Shown here: positions 31,993 to 42,200 of the stretch, piece after piece
How the letters are laid out: each line of letters starts with the position of its first letter
Numbering within the stretch: the stretch's first letter is position 1
Source of the DNA: Incurvaria masculella
Lineage: Eukaryota > Arthropoda > Insecta > Lepidoptera > Incurvariidae
Direction of reading: 5' to 3'
Length of the DNA: 64,000 nt
Assembly (NCBI GenBank): GCA_946894095.1
Contig: OX335652.1
Span: 7,215,001-7,279,000 of the forward strand
Made by a program: the position numbers and the translations under genes
Notes under the pieces: model-generated
Told to the model about the DNA's origin: nothing
The model's database searches: none
The model's input: the letters and a program-made list of their open reading frames with translations, nothing else

Positions 31993-33068
31993 TTGTCAAC
32001 ATTATATGTAACACTAATAATCTCGAAACAGGAATCGGAAATCTTTTTCTCTCCATTACATATCAAACATTCACATGAATCAGCATCACAAGGTGGTTTT
32101 TTATTCTTAATATTCCCACCATTAACGCACTGGCAAGAGTTACATTTGCATGCATCGCCTTTATTATCTGCACAGTCACAAGTGGCACATTTACAAATGT
32201 GATTTGTATTTGCTGGCAAGTCTTTACTGCACAGCTTGCACTTATGCGTGGGCTTCTTGGCTACCCCTTGGCACATGACACACATGTTCTTTGGAACACA
32301 CCGGCACTCGGGCTTCTGGGGAGTGTTGCACTCTACACACTCGCACTCCTTACAATGGCACTTCGGATTGAACTTCTGTCGCTTCGGTACCACTACTTCC
32401 TTTAATGTAACAGATGGCAATGCTTTAGACAAAACTTTTGTAGTGCACTGCACACATTCGCAAGGCCTACACATGCAAGGGTTCTGAATTTCGTCAAAAG
32501 CCATCATGTCATTCAGGCTAAATGAGGAGTTGCTCATTTCGGTTAATGCAGGGAGATAGGTCTTTAATTCTTCGGGTATTCTGCCGCAATCTAAACAGCG
32601 GCAAAGTCTACACTTGCACGGGTTCGGGTCTCGAGCTGGGCCAGGCACCTTTATTCCGCCGATGCACTCACAGGGGTGGCATGAACATGTCTTGAGCACT
32701 TTCTCCAGCCGATTTATAACATCTGCATTAGAATATCTTGCATCTGCACTTTTAGATGCACGTGACTGCTCTCTGTCACCAACACTGCTATCATATTGTT
32801 TCTTGGTTGGTCCTTTGCTAGAGTGGGGATGATTATTCTGTGGCCGTACCTGCTGCTCGCAGGTGCGGTACGCTTGAATCTTTTTAGTAGAAAAACAATT
32901 CAACGAATCATTGAGGTGATTGTATCCAATATTACGCAGCTCATATTTTTCTGCCTGCACACTAGTAGAGATCTGGTAAACAACTTTGTTCTTACGGTAT
33001 AAAATGCTTCTGATACTTCGTGAAATATTTGACCTTTCGTCAACTAACTCCCCTGTTGAATCCATCAT
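31993..33068 (-). CDS. Cysteine-rich CxCxxCxCxxC-repeat protein, N-terminal half
   Basis: Starts MMDSTGELVDERSNISRSIR. After a polar region with a Lys/Ser-rich linker (residues about 70-110), at least seven Cys clusters follow, such as CSCHPCEC, CKCRLCRCLDC, CMCRPCECVQC, CHCKECECVEC, CKCATCDC and CKCNSCQC. This spacing suggests metal (zinc or copper) binding, by analogy with metallothionein-like and CXC modules; no precise family is claimed. After ICNGEKKISDSCFEII the frame runs into the retroelement. A candidate donor AA/GTTACC at 31993 would join in frame to the exon at 30363. If that intron is real, the insertion is intronic; otherwise the gene is broken. Confidence 0.65.
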
Positions 33069-33086
33069 TGCATTGTGTTTTAATTG

Positions 33087-33485
33087 TTATATTTTAGATA
33101 CATAATGTGTTGCTGGTTTCGGCATCTTAAATTTCCTGTAACATTTTCGGTGTACAATGCTTGAGTTCCGTTTATTCAAGCAGTTGTGAACTTTCCTTAT
33201 CGAAGATTTAGGGCAGTCAGCGGGTGTGCATAGAGGTTGCGATGTAGGGGGCCGCGGGGACGGCAGGGGTGCAGTCGGAGGGGGGACGATGTAAAATCGC
33301 AAAAGGCTCGCCTGACGTGCGACACTTGACCGCAAAACACTCCTCATGTAGCGGATAATATGGGTGTCGTACTGGAGGTTCAATTGGAAGGCATTCTTTT
33401 TGGTACAGCACTGGAAAAAGAAATGCACCTTATTATCAAATTTCATCGCAACACTGTCATAGGAATCAATAGTGCGAGCATGCAC
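33087..33485 (-). CDS. Possible upstream exon(s) of the cysteine-rich gene, two overlapping frames
   Basis: A 132-codon ORF (ending CPKSSIRKVHNC, RKCYRKFKMPKP, YVSKI) overlaps a second frame at 33217-33411 (CLPIEPPVRHPYYPLHEECF, AVKCRTSGEPF, stop after SMHTR). A good acceptor TCTTTTTCCAG lies at about 33410. The first half of the second frame and the second half of the first look most protein-like, suggesting one frameshift near 33230-33290 in a real exon. It stops 19 bases before the next start codon (33068). Relation to the downstream ORF is inferred from position only. Confidence 0.35.
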   Translation of the reverse strand: MHARTIDSYDSVAMKFDNKVHFFFQCCTKKNAFQLNLQYDTHIIRYMRSVLRSSVARQASLLRFYIVPPPTAPLPSPRPPTSQPLCTPADCPKSSIRKVHNCLNKRNSSIVHRKCYRKFKMPKPATHYVSKI

Positions 33486-34437
33486 GACCGTGTCGTGGTC
33501 GTTGCATTACGGTTCGTCAGGGTTGACCGTCCGAGGCTGCATACACTATCACTCGCCTAAGATGCAATTATAGCAGGGAGATAGCTGTATATCACACATT
33601 AGGTGTGATAAGATCACCCAATTTGCAACTCTACATAAGAAAAATAACCTTAAAATAACAATAGCAGCTGCTGTACATCACAAAGCTCATAGGTAATCGT
33701 ATGGTCAGTCTATAGCAGAATATGATTGGTCAACCTAAAGGTGGATCACTTTTTTTACAAAGCCGCCTTGAAAAAATCCTCCAGGACAGCGGTCTGCAGG
33801 GCTAATATCATGCCTGTGCGTGTGGTATTAGCTATCCATGTTCAGTGACATCCCGATGATTACGTCAGTTACATTTTCTGATTGTCTTCAAAATGTCGTG
33901 CCTATTCATTAAATGCATAAGATTATCAGCATATGTAATAATAATAAAAGGATGATACTATCATACAATACTCCCTACATACAACTAGACAACGGTACCA
34001 GCAAGGAATACAACAGCATGTCAAAATACGAAGCAATTTACTAAACTTACAAGTTCTGCCTTTTTGTCTTTTCCTCAATATGCTGTGCGTACGGTTGGTG
34101 TAACACGGTTCCACTGCTTTATTTTTATTTTAAATAGGTATCTAGGCATTTAATTATTGCATTTGATACATCTTGAGAAGCCAGTTTTGTGCAGGTATGA
34201 AAATACCTACTATGTTGACTAAAATGTTGTTTAAAATTAATCCTGTTGACATTTGTGAAAGAGATTTTGTCAATGTCATGATTTTATTGGTTTTTAACTG
34301 TGCAACCACTCCATCAATGACACTATTCTGACATCTCTTCTGCCAGTATTTAAAGTGAATTTACAAGAAAGATTTTTTTAATGAAAATAAGTAGGTAATG
34401 GAAATTTTGTGCAAAACAAGTATCAGCAAGGGTTGAT
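33486..34437. other. Gene-free stretch
   Basis: AT-rich; contains a fragment (about 33795-33850: GGGCTAATATCATGCC and GGTATTAGCTATCCATG) of the dispersed repeat described at 35860-36110. Nothing else recognised. Confidence 0.4.
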
Positions 34438-34914
34438 TTAAGGTGGCCCATCCCGCTCAACTCCCCATACAAACGGGGAAAGAAGATTACGCCCATATTT
34501 CTTGTCCGAGATCCCAAATTTTGCTCAAAATAGCTTTATTTGATTGAATTAGATGTCTGATGATCGTTGGCATTGTTAAATTGTGTTTGGTTTCTAAGTT
34601 ATAAGGTCCGAAAGAGGTGGCAATGATAAAGTAAGAACATCTTCAAAAGATTAGTCATCAGACATAGCTTATTTAATCAAAAATTATAATCTATTTGGTT
34701 TTTGTTAGATTTTTGTTACAGCGGTCGTGGTTTACTTTTAGCTATAAGTCGTTAGGTAATTCAAATTTTCGTAAATCTTACCAAATCATACACTATGCGC
34801 ATTGTCTTTTTTGTGGACATGTTGCATCTTCCTCATCACGGAGCCTGTCTTTTTCTTTGAAACAGAGAACGCCCCAGAGCGCAACAGCACGGTTTTGTAC
34901 AGTGCACGCCTTAA
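34438..34914 (+). mobile_element. TTAA-flanked MITE, copy 2 (internally deleted, truncated right end)
   Basis: Left end TTAAGGTGGCCCATCCC matches the 550-bp family. The right end lacks the GGGTTGGGCC part of the terminal repeat and stops at ACGCC followed by TTAA. At 477 bp it is about 73 bp shorter, also missing the GCGCGTTTTATA interior. Confidence 0.8.
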
Positions 34915-35521
34915 GTAATGAAAATCAATCATAGTCGATTAAGATTTTAATTTACAATATAAAAACAATAATAATTAATGAACAAACATACAATTCAAAT
35001 TGCAAGTTTTGAAGTTTTACAGTTTGCTAGATTTAAAAAGAGTGAATTATTTACATTTTCAAGTCTACCTAAATACTTCGCTTCTATATTCATTGGCACA
35101 TTGAAATATTATTTAGATAAGGTAGATAGTAACTACCAATTATGAAAATCAATGGGAACTTTTGTTGAAAAACAGCTTGCAATACTACATATGCATGTTT
35201 CTCATTGCTCCACAGAGAGATTGATTTACTTTGATATGTCAGTCGCTTACTAACTAATTACATTGTCGAAATTGTATGTACATAAACTGGGAGATTATCT
35301 TTATATACTTAGTAATATCTAGACAGAAGGCACCGGTATGAGGTCGTCGATTTACCTGGAAAGATAAAAAAAAAAACTCATTAAAAACCACTTAGAATGA
35401 GCTAACGCTATTGACAAGGGCACCGTGCGAGGCAGTTAGCAGTAAATTGCCCATGTTCTCTCACATGTCAAGGAACACTTAGTAGGTGAAATTGACTACC
35501 CTGATTGTATAGCATCTTTTC
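34915..35521. other. Gene-free AT-rich stretch
   Basis: Lies 3' of the coiled-coil gene. A pyrimidine-rich acceptor at about 35355-35368 on the minus strand could start a non-coding 3' UTR exon of that gene, but it adds no codons. Confidence 0.35.
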
Positions 35522-35837
35522 TTTACCCTTTCACCGCCAAGGTTTTTTGGCATAATCCTTCTCAATACGCCACATTACAATTATTTCGATAATATGCAGT
35601 CTTGAATTGTTGTTTGTTTTGTTGCAAATAGTGTGTTTCCACTGTTGAAACAGTAGAAATCTAATGAACGCTAGTATGTACTGTGCAAATATGTAAATAA
35701 AACACATTATTTCGTAATCAGTAAAGTTTTATTACTGTTTGAAGTGGAGTAGTTTTCTGTCGGATATATCCGACGATGGCGCCTGCAGAATGCCTTGCTA
35801 TCACGGATATATACGTTCCTGGCGGGGAAAGGGTTAA
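35522..35837. mobile_element. piggyBac-like MITE
   Basis: Ends TTTACCCTTTCACCGCCAAG on the left and CCTGGCGGGGAAAGGGTTAA on the right are imperfect inverted repeats with TTAA-like outer bases, the CCCTTT-type termini of piggyBac MITEs. 316 bp, non-coding. Confidence 0.55.
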
Positions 35838-35859
35838 ACATGATTTGGAACTCATGTAA

Positions 35860-36110
35860 AACTGTAGGGCCCCTTGCCCTACTATGTAGGTGGTGGGGTT
35901 AAGTCCGCCGGGTTTGCTACCACCAAATTGGATGAATCTTCAAGCAATGAAAAATTGTCCGTGTTTTCCATCCACTTCATTGTAGCCTTGCTCATAAAGG
36001 GAACGTCCTGGCATGACACCTTGTTCCTTCGGGAATTTGGTGTAATGGGCTAATATCATAACGGTAGTTATGTGGTATTAGCCATCCATGTCCGGTTCCA
36101 TTAAAAAAAA
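35860..36110 (+). repeat. Dispersed lepidopteran repeat (SINE-like)
   Basis: Carries GAAAAATTGTCCGTGTTTTC, GAACGTCCTGGCATGACACC and GGTATTAGCCATCCATGTCC followed by GGTTCCATTAAAAAAA. Related segments occur at 24.2 kb, 33.8 kb and 60.0 kb. The A-rich end suggests retroposition. Confidence 0.5.
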
Positions 36111-36237
36111 ATGCATGTCGTTACAATGGCAAGACCGGTACGAAGGAAAGAAAGTAAACAAACAAACATAATAATGTCAGGCGACATAAAAGGAAGGTAT
36201 GAAAAATACTTACATTACAATAAAGTCATTATTCGCT

Positions 36238-39200
36238 TCAGACATCTGTGCTCCATATGATTGCATTCGTTCCCAACGCACATGATGGACAATTCTGAAA
36301 CAGAAATGAAAAGAATTATGCACTTCAACGCCTACAATAATTTAGTGATGCAGAATAAAATATAGATTAACTAAAAAGTAATGAAAACTTCATGAAAATA
36401 TATTAAGGGTACCCAATAATATCTAACTTTTTTAATTTTTCGGTACAAATGGCAGCTAGTGATGCCAACAAATGTGAAATCATACAATGCACGGCAATTT
36501 TTAACGTCTTAAAACTTTTAAAGGTAATTTGGGGCACAGGCATTACATCAAATAATTGGAGTAAGGGCGTCATTGCATAACTCATTTTCACATACAAATC
36601 AAACGAGTGGTGCAATCTAAGCTGCTAGTCCCAGTTGTCACATAAACTGGCGTTTACGGAACTTCGAAGTTCAGTAAAAATGTCAAACTCCATACAAGTT
36701 TTTACTAGATATTCTGTGGTTTTACTTCTTCAAGCTGTCAAAATCAAACTCATACTTCCAATTCGTATTAAAACGCAGAGTCGACGTAAACGGCATCATC
36801 GACATATTTACGGCAACGTTGTGTAAACTGTCAAATCAAACTCGGACTCGCAAATGTTAGTTTGCTTAACACCCACTGCGCGCGCTTTTCAATTTCTCCA
36901 TACATTTGAAAACGCCAGTCAATCGGTTTGCTGTAAACGCTAATATAGGTGACAGCTGGGACTATGGGCTCTGTTGCCCTTTCGGATAGCACTAGATGGA
37001 ATTATTTACGGCAGGCGACTTTAAATCGTTTAAATGCTTGCTTAATGATTTGCTTAGACAAAATGGTGGATAGTATTGACAGCGCTTACCACTATGTTCT
37101 CGATGGCGTTGGCGAGCTGCTCACCCATTATCTTGACGTCGCTATGTTCGAGCACTTCCTGGAAATAAAAATATACGATGACATTAAGTGAGGTCTGCAA
37201 AAGGTCCTAGCAGTTATGGCCTGGTGCTGAAATACTTTGGCTTGTTGTATATTAGAACCCAGTTTAACGTAGGGGGAGAATCCCTTATCGGAAAGAGGGT
37301 TTGCAGACAGAAACTATCTATTAATCTGCCCACCAAAAAGTAATATGATAAGGGCGAAATTGATTTTGTCTGTTTGCTATGTGTTCATGACAGATCAATG
37401 GGGAAGAAAACTCAAAGCTTATTGTAGATGTCGCATAAACGACCTCACCTTAAAAACGTCAAAACTGTAATTCCTGTCAAGTTTAATTTACGAGTTTTTA
37501 GATAAAACACGTACTCCTATATGCAGTTATAATAAGGTTTAGAGAAAAAGCGAGGTTTTGGTGATATATTCTTTCCCACGTCTTCTTTTGATTAGCAGAA
37601 TCTGGAACAATTAATTTTCGGGATAAAATAAGAAAATGGAGCCATTTTAATTACATAGATTGAGTAAATAAAATTATCTAATTTCGTATGGTATCTGACA
37701 GCTTTGACAGCTCCTTTAGGTCAGGTCGCCTCGAATCCACTTGTCGTGATAAATAAGCAGTTTTCTTCCCCATTTTTGCGAATGTCGGTCGATTCACATC
37801 TGAAATAGTAGCTTTATCATGGCATCGCCGTTTCTGTTTCTTTGACAAAAGTAATACACAGACTAGGACTCAATATTACGCAATTTTACGAGTCGGACTC
37901 GCACATCGTAAAAGATTGAACACAAAAAATCACGTTTTTTGTATGGGGACCCCCTTTTTTTAATTATATCTATTTGTTGTTACAGCAGCGAAATAAATAC
38001 ACACTCTGTAAAAATTCAGCTGCCTACCTACCCATTAAGGTTCATGAGATACAGCCCTGTGACAGTCAGACGGACGGACAGCGCAGGCTTAGTAATAGGG
38101 TTCCGTTTGGTACCCTTTGCGTACGGAACCCTAAAAAGACCTCCAAAGTGCTCACCTCCTGGCAGGTGCGCACGGCGTCGGCAAGGTCGGCGCGCGCGGC
38201 GCAGAGGCGGGCGGCGGCGCACGCGCACGCCACACTCGCGAGCCGCGCCGCGCCGCTCGCCACCCCCGCGCCCGCGCCGGCACCCGCGCCCTCCGCCGCC
38301 TCCGCGGACGCTGCGCGCTGCCACTCCTGGAATAGTTCCGCCATTCAGTTTTCTACCCTTTTGTACGGTTTACTAATATTGTGTCTGACCATAGATAAAA
38401 GGAAGGAGATATGCCATCTAGCTCGCCTACAATGAGACCTGCCGTCTCCAATTTTCAAAAATTACCAACCTAATTTAAACGTACATGCCACATGCAAACA
38501 TAGTCGCAGACGTATTGGAGGGTTCTGTGGGCGGTAACTGACTTGAAGAACGCATTTTTAAAGCACATTTTCCCGCGGTGGCGATGTTTGGACTGTGTGG
38601 CATACGACGCCGGATCCCATACAATTATATGGTTACTTTAACCATACGGCGGAGACGCGATATCGACGGCATGCCACTTCTCCTTCCTTTCTCTTAAGTG
38701 TGTCCAACCCATTGAAAGTTTTTTGCATGCAACGCACAAAAAAAAAAAGTCAGTCAGTCAGTCAGCGTGTTTGCGTCCACTGCTGGACATACGCCTCTCC
38801 AATTTTTCTCCAGTCCTCCCGGCCCTCAGCGGTACGGAACCACTGCTTTAAAAAAATATAGACCGTCACAAATTAACAATTATTGGTAATAATTACAAAG
38901 TTGTTGCCACCAAATTAAGCCTGCTGTATCTTAAGGCGGCCCAACCCGCTCAACTCCCCATACAAACGGGGAAACAAGATCACGCCCCGTATTTCTTATC
39001 AGAGTTCCTAAATTTTGCTCAAAAGAGCTTTATTTGATCGAACTAGATATCTGATGACCATTGGCATTGTAAAATTGTGTTTGGTTTCTAAGTTATAAGG
39101 TCCGAAAGTTCGAATTTTTCGCGCGTTTTATACAATAACTTTGGTGGTTTATTATGCAATGATAAAGTAAGAAAATCTTAAAAAGATTAGTCATCAGACA

Positions 39201-42200
39201 CAGCTTATTTAATCAAGATTTATAATCTATTTGGTTTTTGTTAGATTTTTGACTACAGCGGTCGTGGTTTACTTTTACCTATAAGTCGTTTTGAAATCAA
39301 AATTTTCGTAAATCTTACCAAATCATACAATATGCACATTGTCTTTTTGTGGACATGTTGCATCTTCCTCATCACGGAGCCTGTCTTTTTCTTTGAAACA
39401 GAGAAGGTCCCAGAGCGCAACAGCACGGTTTTGTACAATGCCCGCGAATGAGTTAGTCCCGCTGGGTTGGGCCACCTTATTAGCAATTAGAATGTTTGTA
39501 CCGATAGCCCTATATTTTAACTTTTAACCTTAAAACTTTAGCCTGAAATTGTGAAACTGATTTGGCTGCAATAACTAAGGCTATATTTAACACTTACAAT
39601 TCATGAGTGGTTCAATGACCATTACCTACTTACTCTTTGTGGGTTGTATGCCAAGAAAATGTATATGAGTCAGGCAGGTTGGGAACCGGGTTAAGGAACC
39701 CAGGAACCTTCTGGGTGGGTTTTTGAGTTGGGTGATGTGAATATCAGGCTTTCGTAGTGACTTGAACAGGCGGAAACGATATCGAAAAAACATTGCAACT
39801 ATGTTAATAAATTTTAAAACTATACATCTCCGGAATTCTGACGCCTAGCTAGACTACCTACCTATTCAATAAAATTTGACGTAATTACCAAAACTCACAA
39901 CATAGAAAACCACAGCCTAAAGACAAGTTTAGCGTAATGACAATGTTTAGATTTTAGCGGGACCCTAAATAAACCTATCAATAGCACATTATGCTGACGC
40001 GACATGCATCCTGGTCATATTATTCCAACCCAAAAATGGTTAAAACCAACGTGTAGTTAGTGACAATGAGATTAACAATTGCACCTAATTGATTACGATG
40101 GGAATTATGAAGCCAAATGAACCCACCTCCGTGTCAGTTTTCGCATCGGCATCCCCAATAGACCTGACTAGCTCCTTCGATATCGCCATGAGAAGGTAGT
40201 TCGCGATCTTCGCCTCGGTCCGGTCGTCGGCCGGAGCGCTCGACGCCGGCGCGATCTCGCCGCAGAGCCGCGCGAGGTCATCGTCGGGCGCGTTGTGGAT
40301 CCTCTGGAACAGGTCCTCGATGAGGCTGCCGACGAGGCGGCTCCGCATCGCCGGGCACGAGCAGCGCACCTCCGAAGCGATGAAGTTGAGGCTATGATGC
40401 ATCCGGCCATACTCCGAGGGGAGAGAGTATCCTTCGTCCGTGTACTCCGTCCGCTCAGCCCGGAATTCCTCGCGCAGGCTCGGCCGCAGCGACCGGCGCA
40501 TCACGTCGCTCCGCAGCTCCTCCAACTCCTCGGTCTTGATCGACAGCTCGTGGCTGATGGTCTTAATTTTGTCGTCGCATTTCCGCTTGCACTGCGCTAT
40601 CGTCTTTTGCATCAGCGCTAGCTGCGACTCCAGAGATTCCACCTGCAAGCGGAGCGGCTCTTGAGTCGGGCGCCCGCGAAGCGCATGCTACCACGCTCGA
40701 GAAGACCGTGCACACAGAAGACCGTTCCGACCATGCTGACAAGTAGCATGCAAATTGTTTTTACCGAACCGGCTTATTCACAGCGAAAGTGTTCGATCTA
40801 CATAAATTATAAAGAGTTTGAAATTAGTTGTTAGTCTCAAAGGTGTTAGTTTGTACAGAAAACCATATAACACAATGGAACAGCCATGCAAACTTACGAT
40901 TTCATGCAACTAAGTAACTACTGAAGCATAAAAACAATGTACTTAGAACATAATAAAATTCACAAAAATTACTCACTACAACTAAATTATGAGTGTTACT
41001 ACTAGAAGTTTTGTTTCAAGGCGGTTTTTTGAAGAATATGATACAAAGAAAACGATTAATTAGAGCACAACTACAGGTTTAAATATTGTGTGAACATAAG
41101 AAATAGACAAAAACACTAGGAATGGTTGCAATAGGAGTATTCGTAGTTTGAATTTACTCTGAGATTATCAGACTAAGTTTTCAGAGATTTTGTCCAAAAA
41201 AATCACGCAATCTCAAGAACACATGGAGAGGCTTATTACTTGAATACAGATTTTTTCATTCTGCACAACAATTTTATTGTTTGGGACTGCAACTACCTAT
41301 TTTACAGTAAAATGTAGGTGAATTTTTTTAGAAGTACCTACAAGTATTTTTTAAATAACCTCCCGCTTGTTCCTATTCTTATATTCAAACTCCATGCATG
41401 ACCGAATTACATATGTCGCACACCCGCTAGTAAATAATTGCATATTGGCGCACACATGTGGCGTGACTTGTTCTAGAAATATCCTTTTTGTAAAAATATT
41501 AATAATCGTGTAAACTTGAAGAAAAAGGTAACTCAAGGAAATTAAGTTACATAGCCCAGAAGTATGAATATAAGACGGCGACAAGCGCGTTCTAGTGAAT
41601 CGAGGGACAAGGTAATTCTAACCTACATATTTTCAATTATGTGGTGTCACGTTCACAGCCTCAAAACTACTGATTACGTATAATGGACACTCTACAAGTA
41701 TTATTACATTTATTGGTGTACGCATCATATGAGTTTAGTAAGTAATATCTTTAAGTTTGTTGGATACACAAGGACAACTTGCGAGACACTAACCTCCTCC
41801 TTGAGTTCGCTGTTGGTGACCTCGAGGTCCATTGTGTGCTTGCAAGAGCGGGCCAGCTCCCTCTTGACCTTGTCGAGGTCAGCGGAGAGCGCACCCTCAG
41901 TGGCGGCGCAGGCATCGCGCTCCTGCCGCAGCTGCTCGGACAGCTGGCTCGTTTTCTGACGGAAACTCTCCATCTCCATCTGCAATGCGATCTCGGGGTT
42001 TATGCTGTGCTTACAAGAGCAGGGGCCAGCTCCCTCTTGACGTGTCGACGTCAGCAGAGAGAGCACCCTCAGTGGCGGCGCAGGCATCGCGCTCCTGCCG
42101 CAGCTGCTTGGACAGCTGGCTCGTTTTTTGACGGAAACTTTCCATCTCCATCTGCAATGCTATCTCGGGGTTTATGCTACGAGCGGGTCAGCTTCCTCTT

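Noticed and set aside
34695..34934. ORFs in the TTAA MITEs (also at 39253-39527 and 51390-51578)
   Set aside because: They recur only because the MITE recurs, differ in frame and end between copies, and show no protein family.
35340..35368. Terminal coding exon of the coiled-coil gene
   Set aside because: With the chosen phase the preceding exon already ends in TGA (36238-36240); the strong acceptor would only add 3' UTR.
36211..36294. Alternative reading of the last coiled-coil exon (VHHVRWERMQSYGAQMSE)
   Set aside because: It looks protein-like but needs a phase-2 junction; the upstream exon 37090-37158 ends in phase 0, which gives NCPSCALG and TGA. Kept as a possible alternative only.
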